Source of the DNA: Astrothelium macrocarpum
Taxonomy: Eukaryota > Ascomycota > Dothideomycetes > Trypetheliales > Trypetheliaceae
Length of the DNA stretch: 64,000 nucleotides
Reading direction: 5' to 3'
Assembly (NCBI GenBank): GCA_021030915.1
Contig: JAGEMR010000029.1
Location: 1 to 64,000, forward strand
Shown: positions 13,445 through 25,900 of the stretch, in pieces
Layout: each line of letters starts with the position of its first letter
Position numbering within the stretch: position 1 is the stretch's first letter
Position numbers and translations under genes: made by a program
Notes under the pieces: model-generated
Seen by the model: only the letters and a program-made list of their open reading frames with translations
Database searches by the model: none
Told to the model about the DNA's origin: nothing

Positions 13445-15179
13445 GTAGCTCTTCGGCCTTCGGATTTGCTTTGTAGAGCGAGGTTGACTTCTGTAGCGAA
13501 GCAACAAGTGCATATACATATATATATACCGGACGCACGATTACCTTCTGAATGCTCTTCAGCTTGGAGGCGGGCACATTGTCAATGAAACATTCAATAC
13601 GTTTGCTATTGCAATAACTAGTCGTGGTCCAGTACACCCTAAACAAAGTTAGCCCAGCGAAGTGACTTGGGTTCGGTTGGCTAACTCATTGTGAGGGAGC
13701 AATATGATCCTGAGGCTAAGTACAAAAGATGAGTTGAACGCGACCGGAAACAATTCTTGAGAATCTGCAGCGCACTTTCACGCCCGCTTACTTCCGGCCT
13801 GCCTGGCGAACCGTCCGCATTCCGTAAGAGGTAAGTGTTGCGAACTTACTCCAGCGCAAAGTCCAACTGTGCCTTAACCCTGGGATCGAAGAACCGTGAT
13901 ACCGACAAAATCAGTGCTTTGTATATCTCCGAACTAATAAGTCAGCGTGATAAATTTTTTCGCCGTTAACCAACCATTGAAGAATAGTTTGCGAGAATGT
14001 TCTCCTCGAACCACACTTAGGAGCTTCAAGCGACGGAAGGTACTTGTCGCGAAATGTCCATGCTCAGAGAAGAGCACTGCGCCACCCAGTATTACCAGAG
14101 CACCTCTATTCTGACCGGTCAAGTTGACGATCTCTATAGAAGCTTGATCATGCGGAAGAAAGGCTGGATACAATTCAAAGCTAGCGTTCAAGTGGCTTCA
14201 AATGCCATTTCTGACCTTTCTGACATGCATGCGCAGAAACAACGAGATATGCTTGTTTCTAAAGCATTAGTTGAGAATGCAAATTTTGAAGTTCTTGGGT
14301 TGTTGTACGCCAGTTGGGGCTGCAAAGCGAGGACTCATTGAAGTCCTATGTAGACTCAATTGAAGCAAAGCAGGGCACACGGCATATTGCCTCCACATTA
14401 AGCGTACAATGGTTGACGTATTTGGGCCAATTTTCTTGTGTGGATGTGTGCAGGACCACGGATGACAGGGTTCCTAGTGATCAGGGGTTAAAGGGATCAA
14501 GATCAGGATTACTGATCCAGATCCCCTGATCCCGAGTGGCCGTGACGAAAACTGGCAAGACGAAGTCATCGTACCTTACCGTTCCATTTCCAGTAGAGTT
14601 TGCGGAATTGATAGCCATCCTCACATCAGAGATTTTCGAAGATAGATGAAGATCTAGGGATTTACTAGGAGGGTTCGCGGGAGACGTTTTGTTGTATTGA
14701 GGACGTGCATAACAGCGGATTTAAAAAGCGGATTTAACCAAAGTCGTGCCTCCGAAGTCTACGGCATCTATCGCGACGCTCCTGAGAACTTCAAGTCGAT
14801 TCTGGCCAAAGGTCTGCAAAAGCTCCCGTGGAGAAACGGCTCCGATAAATGAAGGCTAAGGCTGAATACTTTCATGGGCTGAAAACTTTTCTCTGTCCCA
14901 AAACACCTTAAGCTGTAAGGTTCCACGCCTGACGCACCACGCGCGGATGTACAGTGGGTTTGTTTTTTCGTCTCATTGATTGTTCTTGTACACTGTTTGC
15001 AACGTTGAATAGGAATCCGCTGCTCTTGATACAGAAAGTATCCAAAATGTCAGAATCTCCCAATTTTCCAATTCTAAGAGACTGGCCCATGAATGTGATC
15101 ATTGTTTGTGGTTCTTAATATTCCAATCAAGTGTTCTTATTTCGGTACAGCGGCGTACCTTAAGTGTCATACTTTCACT
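13445..15179. other. Gene-poor stretch
   Basis: No open frame here shows family features. The only structure I see is the nested inverted repeat at 14479-14531. Part of the decayed FAD monooxygenase N-terminus may once have lain in 14600-15179, but I cannot find its GxGxxG dinucleotide-binding motif in any frame. Confidence 0.5.
14479..14531. repeat. Nested inverted repeat
   Basis: GATCAGGGG at 14479-14487 is the exact reverse complement of CCCCTGATC at 14523-14531. Between them, GGATCA and TGATCC pair as an inner inverted repeat. The segment is rich in GATC and could form a hairpin of about 50 bases. Its role is unknown. Confidence 0.6.
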
Positions 15180-16112
15180 GGCCTGAAAGCTCGCTATGGG
15201 ACCCAAATGGCTCACTTCGAGGACTTCCTGGGTAAGCTGAGCAAGTCAAGTCGCGACCTACCCACTAGGGCAGGCAACGCAAACCCAGCGGTTCGCAAGA
15301 TGATGCTTGGCCAAGCAACCGCTCAATGGAGATGGGCTGGCTATGTGCTATGGCTTGGTGTCAAGAAGGAGGGTGACGTATCTGAGTCCACGCGAAAAAT
15401 GCTTGAAGGACAGTACTACATCGACAGTACATGCTATGGGGTGTTCTTGAGCTCTCCTAAATCCTCTTCTTCACTTGCCATACCTCTCTATCTGCCTTTC
15501 CTCCCTAGCCATACGAATGTTCCTCAATCTTCCTATCTAAATATATCCTGCCATCTCCCTTCGTCCTGACGACCAACTCAGAACCCTCTTCCCGTACAAA
15601 CCTTTGCCCCCTTAGCAACTACATCCACGGTGAAAACGGCAATCTCCATCCTAGAAAGCGTCTCCTTAATTTCGATTAAGGCGCGCACACTTCCGCCTGC
15701 CACCTTCCCTCCTCGTCATATACATACACGGGTACCAATACTACTGGAGCGTGCCTCTCTGGCTGCTCCGGCCCGAAGTCTGGATAGTGAGGCGCAGAAA
15801 GGGCCCAGGCCCCGCTTCTTCTCGCCCGCCTTCGCTGAGCTCACAGACAAAATCTCACAACCGTTCTTACGAGCCATATGTGAAGCAGCGAGTCCGTGGG
15901 TAGTATTTGAAGGGAGAAGGGTGCTGTTAGTAGGGGACGTGGTGACGTTGTTGCGGTCGCATTCCGGGTAGAGAACGAGTCGGATTATAGAGCATTGCTT
16001 GGCGCTGGAAGGGGTGCTGAGAGGAATGAAAAGATGGAGGGAGTCCCAGAGGCAGTGTTTGGACATAAAGCTGGCTGACTCCAGTAGATCCAGTAAGATG
16101 GGCGCATTTTAA
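15180..16112 (+). pseudogene. Decayed FAD-dependent (PHBH/salicylate hydroxylase-type) monooxygenase
   Basis: Fragments of one enzyme appear in family order. At 15285-15420 the frame gives NPAVRKMMLG then WAGYVLWLGVKKEGDVSEST, matching the middle of these enzymes (usually a VRKLLL-like then YAGYVAWRG-like segment). At 15614-15676, in another frame, YIHGENGNLHPRKRLL matches the usual GENGS...GKRLLN segment. At 15810-15971 the first frame resumes with ISQPFLRAI and VLLVGDVVTLLRSH, the second FAD-binding GD motif, where Arg-Pro-His is normal. After a TAG at 15969 the same frame continues into ALEGVLRGMKRW, the usual C-terminal helix, to the stop at 16110. The N-terminal FAD loop is missing. At least two frame changes and one stop argue for a pseudogene; introns might explain part of it. 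Confidence 0.7.
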
Positions 16113-16677
16113 CATAATATGGATGAAGCAGTAAAGTTATTCGTTACACTTTGACTTCATTTGAAGACACGTTTCACAGTTATTGCAATTTCCAGCTCAT
16201 TCATGTCTACATTACGCATACTTACATTTAAGATAATATTGATGAGGATCCTCAAGCTATATTTCGAAACGAGTGGATTTCCATTTGCTATGACCGGCAT
16301 ATATGTTAGGGCAATATTGCTTGGCACTTTAACGACAGTTAGCTTCATCACAGCCGACACCGATGAAACCGTGATTCTCATCGATTTCCTTTTCCTCTTT
16401 TTTTTGTCCTTCTTGTTTTCTTCTTTTTACCTATTTTTTTCTTTTTTATCTCTTTCTGCTTTCTTCTTATATCGATCTTTGCCCACGTTTTTCCCACTTA
16501 CTGAATCTTGCTACCTATCAAACTCCTTTTTGTATCGGGATAAGCCAGTTGTCCGTTCCTCTTCAATCGTATTAGTGAGATATGTACACGCAGGCTCGAC
16601 ACAGTTGCATCGTAAGCCGTGAGTAGCTTGGGTTTGTTCTTACCTTGGAGCTAAAATGGACGTAGAAGCGAAGATAG
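16113..16677. other. Intergenic stretch with a pyrimidine-rich tract
   Basis: A T/C-rich tract on the plus strand at about 16384-16470 generates a spurious Phe/Ser-rich open frame. Nothing else is recognised. Confidence 0.5.
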
Positions 16678-17178
16678 TCAGGCACCAGCCATGAGCCCCA
16701 TAAGCTGAGATGGAGGTGCGGGAGGCGAGGGCGGAGGAGATGGGAGTGCAGGAGGCGAAGGCGGAGATCGAGGAGGGGAAGAAGAAGGAGGCGAAGAAGG
16801 AGGAGAAGGAGGAGAAGGAGGAGAAGGAGGAGAAGGAGGAGAAGGAGGAGAAGGAGGAGAAGGAGGAGGAGGAGGAGGAGGAGGAGGAGGAGGAGGAGAA
16901 GAAGGAGCAGGAGGAGGAGGAGGAGGAGGAGGAGGAGGAGGAGGAGGAGGAGGAGGAGAAGGAGGAGGAGAAGAAGGAGGAGGAGGGGGCGGCGGCTGGG
17001 CACTAGCCGGACCTTCCAGAAGCTGGGATGGAGGGAGAGGCGATACTTGGTCCTCAGGTGAATGTGGCTCCAGTGGGATTGCAGGTAGTGTTGCCATCAT
17101 GGGCGCCGCGAGAGCACGAAGGGAAGAGAAAAGTAGGAGTGAGAGATAAGCAAGGTAAAGGGTCTTGTTGGGAAACAT
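16678..17178 (-). CDS. Secreted proline-rich low-complexity protein
   Basis: A 166-residue frame begins with a good signal peptide (MFPNKTLYLAYLSLLLFSSL, cleavage likely after ALA near residue 25). A short mixed segment follows, then about 95 residues made almost only of Pro and Ser, ending in SQLMGLMAGA. This could be a cell wall or surface protein; proline-rich stretches of this kind form extended polyproline helices. The proline tract is the minus-strand reading of a GGA microsatellite, so its length is probably unstable. Two other frames through the tract are open (poly-Leu and Glu/Lys-rich), but only this one has a signal peptide and a plausible start. A GTAAGA-type donor lies just downstream of the stop on the same strand, so a further exon is possible if the tract length alters the frame. 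Confidence 0.55.
   Translation of the reverse strand: MFPNKTLYLAYLSLLLFSSLRALAAPMMATLPAIPLEPHSPEDQVSPLPPSQLLEGPASAQPPPPPPPSSPPPSPPPPPPPPPPPPPPPPAPSSPPPPPPPPPPPPSPPSPPSPPSPPSPPSPPSPPSSPPSSSPPRSPPSPPALPSPPPSPPAPPSQLMGLMAGA
16771..16987. repeat. GGA/GAA trinucleotide microsatellite
   Basis: A nearly pure purine run of GGA units with interspersed GAA, about 215 bases. The left half has a GGAGAA six-base period (16798-16860); the right half is almost uninterrupted GGA. It encodes the proline tract on the minus strand. Long purine/pyrimidine runs can form triplex DNA and are prone to slippage. Confidence 0.9.
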
Positions 17179-19782
17179 TTTCGTAACGGGATACTTCGAG
17201 AGTGAGTTAAATGCTCAATACATATAATTAAGCACCACACAAATGATGAGGCCTCAAATCGTTCGGAAAATGAGCGATTACTTATTCCTCGCTCGATCTG
17301 AATTCAAACAGTATCACTGAATTCAGACCGTAGTCTCGTGCCTACATCCTTCCACAATGTTGATCTACCTCAAACGCGTAGAGTATCTCTTTCCTCCTTC
17401 TACCATCCAATATGAATACAGTGATCTGAGACCGAAACGAGCAAGTTTGGAAAAGGGCCTATGTTTATCTTTTTTCATTGTATGTTGCTGGGAAGCTACC
17501 TCTGGGGAGCCATGGTAGCAGTTACCACATATGGTCAGTGCATATATAGCCGTTTCTTCCTCCTCCAGGGAACCTAGACGTCAATAATATCTTCTCATGA
17601 CTTCTCACTACTGTTCCAATATGGTATACTGTTGAGGAGCAAATATCTTCATTCCTAGCCATGCTCATTTGTTTCCCGTCGCATCCGTGCAATTAATGCA
17701 CGCATGCAAGCGCGCATTATCGTGATTCCAATTAAAACCTCCAACCATACTCTGCACAAGGTCAGGAGAAGACCTCGCTCAACTAACGTTAAAGATGGGC
17801 GGCCACGCTCAAGGTGAGTTATATGAGCAGGCCTGTACGATTTTTATAGTGAGTTTAAGCGTTCTCGTAAAGTACGGAATATGCCCTGCAAAGGAACTTG
17901 GCAAGCATGCCCTCTCTGCACACTCTAAGAACGTTCAGTTACCAATTTGCTTATCCAGAATATCGCTAGGAGTCTTGCCAATTATTTACTGATTTCCATC
18001 ACCTCCCGGGATTATGAGCTGGACGTAATGCTGTAGGAGCAGCTCGGCATCATGGATAATGAACCTGCTGCCTTAGATAGCGGCAATGTTGGGGAGTTCA
18101 CGCGTAACATAAGTGCGTTTCCAGTTAATCGGGCCTCCAAACTCTAAATAAGCTGTCCAGGAATGTGCGCCGCATATTGCTCGTGGCGTAGAGTTTGGAG
18201 ACGTACAAATCTCTAATGAAACGAAGCTAGTTGGGTCTGTCGTGCTTATAGGAAGTCGCAGGTGGCGAATGCAAGGAATCAGATTAGTGCGCCTGGCTAT
18301 GGACGTATATATCCGCATTAAGCATGTTGATTTATAGATCCCCAAGATAAGGATTACCGAGGCAAGAGACTGGAGCCTGTTCGAGCAGTTCTAACGATCG
18401 GTTTGTATGCTTAGGTAAGCTGCCAGGGTCGCTTAAGTGGCGCTCAGAATTGAGAAAGCTTACTCATCGCTTCAGTCCAGAAATCCCGCACTTACCTTAG
18501 GTTTGTTAGCAAAACAGCATTCCAATAATACGCCCAATATTAAGGCGATGGTATTAGGATCCCAGGATTTTAGGGCAGTCTAATCAGTCCCTGATAATAG
18601 AAATGTCGCCTTTGCGGGCACTTTGGGATTGAGAAACGTTTGGTTCATCCAACCATGTGTTCCAATTCTCAATAGGACTTTAACTCTCAACATGATCAAT
18701 TGAGATTCGAAAACTTATACTTTGCAAACGAAATACTATCTTTCGTCGAACTTGCGAAGTTACTGAGAGATGAATTTTGGCGGTCGGGCGGACCATGCTG
18801 GGCAGTGGCTCTCATCTCGCTAACATGGTTCATATAAAGTCGCAGCCAAGCCCAATATTTTCAGAGTTCTCTGTTTTCAAGCAACCTTGCATGGCATTGC
18901 TGATCAGCTGAATAGTAAATCCAAAATAATCGGAATGGATGTAGTCTAATTGGCTGTAGTTTCGTAGTAGTTGTATCATTAATTGACTGAACTTGTCTGA
19001 GATCACATCGAATGTGTCTGAATTCTCACGTCCATCATATTTGCGCGAATTTCGTTCTTACAGCATCCAAACTTACTATATTCCATGGAGAGTTGTTATG
19101 AATCACTTCCGCATGAAACAGCAGCCCAACGCTATCAAACTTGCGCTTGGGATGGCCGAGACATGCGGACCTTCTATCCACAGTGCGAAACCTACAGATT
19201 GAAACGCAGACCGCTCATCCGATGTCGTAGCAGTAAGTGATTGCAATCTCGGGAAGCAAATGCGCGTCACCAGCAACGGCGGCAATGTGGTTGGTACTAA
19301 CATCGTTGGGAAACTCGAGGTTAGAGAGGCCATGGTTTTTCCGTTTCTATTATAATGATCCCACGACAACTTCTCAATAATTCATTGGCAACCGATTTAT
19401 CGCTGAAGACTGAGGCAAGATAGATAAGGCTGGACAGCTCCGTCTCATCGACCAAATTAGAGAAATCTTTGTTATCAAGGGCATACACTGACGAGTAAGC
19501 TTTTGCGCAGAGTCAAGAGATACTGGATGCTTGTCATAGATCGCATCACTACAATTGAAAGATCTGCGCTTCTAGCGTGGTCTCAATCGACATTGAAATG
19601 GTCCGTTCAAATGCAGCAAGACATCTAAACTGGATCAGCGAAAATTGGAGATCTCTTTTGTTGATTGAATGTTGAAGTAATTGCTATAGCCATTTCATTA
19701 TTTGGTATAGAAACGTTAATTCATCCCTCATCAATGCTACAAAAGCCAAGTAATTTCTAACATTGTCAGAAACAGATGGCCC
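17179..19782. other. Gene-poor stretch
   Basis: About 2.6 kb with only short, overlapping open frames. The longest with mixed composition is 18073-18345 on the minus strand (90 codons, containing GAHSWTAYLEFGGPINW). I considered a ribonuclease H-like relic but cannot support it from catalytic residues. No RNA gene is recognised. Confidence 0.4.
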
Positions 19783-22646
19783 TCAAAAGCGGATGCAGTC
19801 TAGCGAGTATTCTCCAATCCTTTTACTGAGTTCATTGCGGATATCTCTCGCAGACCGCTGTATAAGCCGCCCGCCTGGTCCAACCCTCATATCTGATACA
19901 CCAGCGTCCTGCATGTTGCTAAGTGGTAGGCCCGGGGATGAATCCCGATTGTACAAAGACCTGGATCGGCCTGTGAAAGGGGTTGACAGTGTTCTAGAGG
20001 GTCCAATTTTCGAGAACTCTGTGAGGATATCCCGGAGAGATTGTGTCTCATGGATGCTTTCTAGCGCCAAAGACGTTTCTTTTCGTAATTGGGATAGGAG
20101 ATGCTGATCGATATCCTGCGATTCTTGACTAATGAGCCAGCCCGATATGCCGACGGCATCGATTGTACAATTGAGGAGGTGAGTGATCACAGCAAGAGAA
20201 GTTCTGGTTTGGGATAGACGCTCGGTATGCTGAATTTGTTCATTGACGTAGTGAGAGAGCCAACCACCTTTCGACAGTTGTCGGCGAAGAATTGTTATTA
20301 CGGATTTGACTTCTTGTGGTATCAGAGTGGTCTGCATTGCTTGAACAATGCATTTGGAAGGGAATGAGGAGAGTCTCGCGATAGCAGTTGCCATAGCCAC
20401 CTTGTGCATAGTGGTAAGCTGGGTGTGATTTAGGGTTTCCACGTCTCCATTCTGTAATGTATCGCTATCATTAGCAACGACTTCGATTGCTCGACGCTGG
20501 CGGTCGTCTTTCATTGGAAGCAAAATCCGAATGACTTGTAAGATTTCGAAGACATCGAGGTGCGGGGATTCTTGCAGGTATGTGGCAAGTAACCCTCCTT
20601 GGGTATCAAATTCGAAGATGGCCTTAACTATGTCAGATGTATCGAGTCGCTCAGTCCTGTGATAGATTGAACCTTGCTCTGAGAAAGCTCGTATAATCAT
20701 GGGTAACGCAACGTATCCACTTTTTGCCATTTGACGAAAGACATTTACCGGAAGGAAGCGAATGTGAAGACGAGATTGGAGGTGGTGTTGCAGCTGTACA
20801 TCAGGTCGTGTTGCAAACATTTTACCTAACGCGTACATTGCTTTTCTTTTCTCCAAGAGCTCGATACTTGGTAAATTAGGTTGAGACGGCTTTGAGTGTT
20901 GGTGTTTCGCTCGACGCGAGGCGACAGACGAATTCAAGGCTGATGTATCTTCGTTGGTACCGTTTGGAGGGAGATTTCTGTGAGATTGACTGAAAAATGT
21001 CTTCTGTCCGTCTGGTGTGTTCGTAGACAAAAGTGACAGATTGGAACCGAGGAAGATCTTTTCAAATCCTTCCACATCGTTTGCTTCCGCACAACAATCA
21101 AGTTCAGCGATATCGTTCTTCCATGCTCGGTCCGGTTCATTCGCAATCCCGTATATGTGTCTCTTGAGCAGAGGATGAGAAAATTTATTTTGCAAAGAAC
21201 CCAGCTGAGAATCTTTGAGATTGACTCCTTTTTGGATCGAGTCAATAAGGCACCCGGATCCACGCTTTCGCTTCAATGACTTCACACTAGCGCTCAATTG
21301 GAAGCCGATCACAATGTTGTGCTGCAGTGCAACTGCTAGGTTGGAGTCGGAGTAATGGCAAATGAACTTCAACCCAGGTTTCAGACTCTTTACCACGGCC
21401 GCCTTTTGTTCCTGCATCTCGTGGCTAGGATATGTTTCCTGAGCACAGTTGAAAAGGGCCTGCAGGGAATTGAATTGGGTATTATAGACCGCGCAAGACT
21501 CGTCACTACCGACCAACAAAAAGGAGGACGACAATGGCAGTAAGTCCCGTGCTTTGTGGACTGTATAGAACGTAGAGATGACATGAGGTGCCAGACCAGA
21601 TAGGTCATAAATGTTTAATGTTTCACAAAGCTCGTACAGGCGGGCAGACGATCCGCAAAACCAGTACACTGGACCAACGTTTTCGTCTAACATGCGCTTT
21701 TCCAACAGAGGAAGGGACCAAGTAGCCAGGCATGGCAATGCAACCGTTTCAGAATAATTCGGTGTATACGAAGCACCGAGTCCCGTTAGATTCAAGGAGA
21801 AGACGCGCAGCATTCGACTTTGGGGAGAGTTGTGACGCGGCCCTTTCATCTTCAGAAATAGAAGCGGAATTGCCTCAATGGACTCTGGACGGTCTTCCGT
21901 GCATCCAATAGCGGACAAGATATCCTGCCGACCTCTCAGAACCCCACGGCTTGCAGTTCTAGCATCAATAACTGAAGCTATTTCGACTTGCGTTTTACTG
22001 AGACCACTATCTACGTTACCTCGTGGATGACTGGACAGATCACGTGCCGTCCATCTGGTCGTTTGGAAGTCCGCCGAGATGCGTTGCACCTTTCCGTGCC
22101 TATATATTACCAAGACATCATGATGGGCATTCTGAGTTTGCGTAAGCCGTGTGTCCGGGACGAGTTCAATAGAATGTATAGACAGATCATCTGCTGGATA
22201 GCGGAAGGTTCGTGTCTTGTTTGTAGCAGTTGAACCTGGTGGTCGCACCTCCTCCACAAACCCGATTATTTCAGCTTTCGCTTGTATGTCGTCATGTTGA
22301 ATTGCAGCATAGGTAAAACGTCTAGAAGGCGATTGAGCATCTTGCTTCTGGAATATGGACCGAGGGGCGGTCAAAAATTTGCTATGAGGTGGCGTAGCAT
22401 ATGATGCGAGTAGACGCGGGTTACGGATCTGAGCAGCCATTAGTTGTGTCGCTGACGCTATTTTGAAAAGGAGAGGGGACTGCATACGCTGTGGATGCGA
22501 ACGCCTTCACCGTCCACTGCGACGGCAATTTCCAGACGTTTTCTCTTGCGATACCCTTGAAGGGATTGCACTTCAGAGGCTTGAATGCGGCCATTGAGAC
22601 GGTCGAAAGGCAGTGAAAGTGTGGCAAGGATTTGTGGAGAGGACAT
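19783..22646 (-). CDS. UTP8: Utp8-like small-subunit processome protein
   Basis: Probable U3 snoRNP/t-UTP component of early 18S rRNA processing in the nucleolus. Exons: 22646-22488 and 22428-19783, 934 residues. The intron (22429-22487, 59 bases, GTATGC to CTCAG with an ACTAAT branch site) joins EIAVAVDGEGVRIHS to IRNPRLLASYATPPHSKF, which reads as a beta-propeller blade. N-terminal half: propeller-like repeats. Middle: basic KSLKRKRGSG then GCLIDSI. C-terminal half: helical, ending in GEYSLDCIRF. I assign Utp8 from overall layout and the fungal-type segments, not from a catalytic motif, so a different nucleolar propeller protein is possible. It shares a 261-base divergent promoter with the Elg1 gene. 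Confidence 0.6.
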
Positions 22647-22907
22647 GGCCACGGCCGTGCCTATGGTGGGACGCAGGTAGGTTGCAGATTAAAAAAAAGA
22701 ATGGTGGAGTGCTTTTCGGCCGCTCTTACCGACGTCACCGCGTTCTTTCGCCAAACGCGTGCTTCAACACGACCACCGCTGTAACCCTTTTATCTCACGT
22801 TTCCCTTTCCTCGACACGCTGAGCTAGGTAGCTGTTCCTTGCTTGGTGCTGTTCAAACATCTTCCGTGGCGCTTGTCCTGGAGTACTCAGACGATGGGAC
22901 GTGTTCA
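22647..22907. promoter_or_regulatory. Shared divergent promoter of the Utp8-like and Elg1 genes
   Basis: 261 bases separate the two start codons, so both 5' UTRs and core promoters must lie here. The segment contains an A-rich run (22690-22697) and C/T-rich patches typical of fungal promoters. No specific factor site is claimed. Confidence 0.5.
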
Positions 22908-25900
22908 ATGGCCCGCACACAGGTAGTCACGGCCATGGCGCTGGACGAGGACAAACCTCTGCATTCGTTCTTTACCAATCATACGCGTAAATTGCCTGGG
23001 GTGTTTGTGAGGGATGTCTGAAATGCTTACGAACTGCTAGGGCGCAAGAAACTCGAGCCTACAAATTCGCGACCTGACCATTTGGAGCGTGAGACGAAAT
23101 CGCCGCACGTCGCGTTTTCTTCAGGAGCACATCAAGCTAGCTATGACCCTGTGCGACAAGCGACGGAATCTTGTAGTGATCAATGTGCACTACCAGCTTC
23201 AATCCCTGAACAAACTCATCCTGGCGATGCTTTGTCTAAGCCGAACGTACAGCTGCTTGAACGGACTCTTTTAAACCCCAATTTGAAGGATGATACGGAA
23301 CTACATAAATCGCGTAAACGCCGCAAGTTAGAATCAACGGAGGTGTCGCTTTCTTGGGATGAGCAACTTAAAATACATGCACGAGGAGCTTCTGATGACT
23401 TGGCTAACCGTACTACCACCAATAGCCAGTCTGAAGGGCCATCGCAACCTGGTTTTTGTTCTGATCTAGCCGAAATCAGTAGAGACCATGTAGATATAGA
23501 GTCAAAACATAGCCATGCTGATGTTGACGCCGGTATCCCAGAATCACCGTCAACTCCAGACAAGAGGCAGAATGAACCGGCAAGGAAAGAGCCAATGAGC
23601 GGAGGATATCCTCCAGAGACCCCATCCATACGTGAAGAACACAGTTGCAATGATACAATTTCTTCGTCCCACAAAACACCAACTCAAGACAAGGAGAAGA
23701 CATCGTTGAAGTTTGATTCGAAGGGCAAATTAGTTGTTACTGGGATGAACTTGTCAGGAAAGCGTTCAAAGAAAAGACAAACCAATCGAGTTCCTCGTTC
23801 TGGCTATGGTCAGCAGAAACAATTCATTGTTGCCATTTCCTATGGAAAAGACGAGCCCAGCCGTGCACAAATTGCGCACCGTATCGATCTAATTCTATTA
23901 ACAAGACAAGGCGGTGCCGGTGTAACGAACGCATCCAAATCCTCCGAAGCCAGAGCATGCGAACAGAGGGCTCTGCATCCGTTTTTCATACCTGGCAACA
24001 GCCGTCAAGCTCGTTCAACCAAGCAGCACAGTCCATCGGATAAATCTGTGACTATGACTCATGGATGCCCAGAGGATACAAAGAAAATTCGTAATAGCAC
24101 TGCTGCCACGCCCGGGAAACTAAGAGCTCAAGCAAAGGCAATGCAAGCTGACTCGGCTCCAAAGGGGTCTTTTCCAAGCATTGAAACAATTGAAAAGCGA
24201 GTTGCTAAGTATTTGGGCCCTCCTGAAGCATCATGGCCTTCACAAGATATGGTCCACGTTCGAGGTCCTTTTCCAAGCTATACAAGCGAGCTCGAAAATA
24301 AAACAGGCCAAGATCAAAGAAGAGCATTTGAACCAAAGAGACGAAAGAGGAAGGACGGCGAGGTTTTTTCCACGCAAGATCTTCAGCAACTCTTTACGAT
24401 GGTAGGAAGCTCTTCCACTGACGTTCGTTATGCACCCACAACTCCTAAGCGACTTCTCATTAGCGGAAAGGAGCTTCAAGGATTGGTCTCCAGCCAGTTG
24501 ACCTGCCGTGATGGAGATGTTGAGCTCGGCCAAGGATCAAACGTTTTGGACACTCGTGATCAAGATTCACCATCTTGTTCGCGATTTGTGCGGCAATTCG
24601 AAAAGATCCAACATGGATTGACACCTTTTGATCGAGGTATTCGTGAGGTAGAGTCCTGGGCTCAAAAGTACGCCCCATCTAAGATAGAAGAAGTTTTACA
24701 ATTCGGACCAGAGCCTACAGCATTGCGAGATTGGCTCCAAACACTGGCCGTCAAAGCTGTAGAAAAAGCTCAGCCTGGCGAAGCAAAACAGCAAATTTCT
24801 CGCAAAGATGAAGCCGCAAAATTGAAGAAAAAGAAACGTAAGAAGCGTGGTGATATCGACGACTTCATCGTTTCCACAGATGATGAAGATGATATGATGG
24901 AGTATGCTGAACTTGAGGATGATGGTCTTCAGGCGCCTGGTTCAAAGCCTTCGAAATCAGTATACCGCGTCGGCGACCTTACATCCAATTCTAAGAAAAG
25001 AATGACCAATGCCATTCTACTCAGCGGACCGCATGGCTGTGGCAAAACTGCTACGATTTACGCTGTCGCAAAGGAATTAGGATTCGAGGTGTTTGAGCTC
25101 AACTCTGGCAGTCGAAGAGGCGGTAAAGAACTTCTCGAGAAAGTCGGTGACATGGCTGAAAATCATCTGTATCAATCAACATCTGAAGATCCTTCGAATC
25201 TATCCGTTGATGAAGACGCCGCACGGTTCGGAAGCGCACTTGAAAAAGACCTCCAAAGTGGGAGACAAGGCACAATGACATCTTTTTTTGCTCCAAAATC
25301 ATCTTCAATAACGAAAGCTGTTAGAACAAGCGCGCTTGGGAAACCTACTTCAAAGCCCAAGTCGTCTCAATTCGAAAGTTCTTCAAAGCAAAAGCAGTCG
25401 TTGATACTCCTGGAAGAGGTGGATGTACTGTTTGAAGAAGACAAAAATTTTTGGTTGTCATTGAACACGCTAGCGCTCTCGTCGAAACGGCCCATTATCA
25501 TGACGTGTAACGAGGAGAGCCTTGTGCCGATAGATTCGTTGAATCTGCATGCCGTACTGCGATTTCCGCCCCCTTCACCCAATGTGGTAACAGACTATCT
25601 GTTGCTGATGGCAGCTAATGAAGGTCATCTCATTCGTCGTGCCGCAATATCGACTCTCTTCCAATCTCGCCGACACGACATCAGAGCTACAATTCAGCAA
25701 CTGGATTTTTTGTGTCAGATAGGGATTGGGGATAAAAAGGGCGGACTAGAGTGGATATACCAACGCTGGCCATCTGGAATGGATTTGGATGCTAATGGGA
25801 ATCGACTCCGAGTCGTAAGCAAGGACACATTTGTTGAGGGTTCAAAAAATCCAGAGTCATTAACCTCTGATTCTATGCTCCTCGAAAGCGGTGCAGTGAG

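Noticed and set aside
16572..17006. Poly-Leu frame (minus) and Glu/Lys-rich frame (plus)
   Set aside because: Both are alternative readings of the GGA microsatellite without a credible start or flanking domain.
18073..18345. Possible ribonuclease H-like relic
   Set aside because: Only vague similarity of spacing; the acidic catalytic residues are not present.
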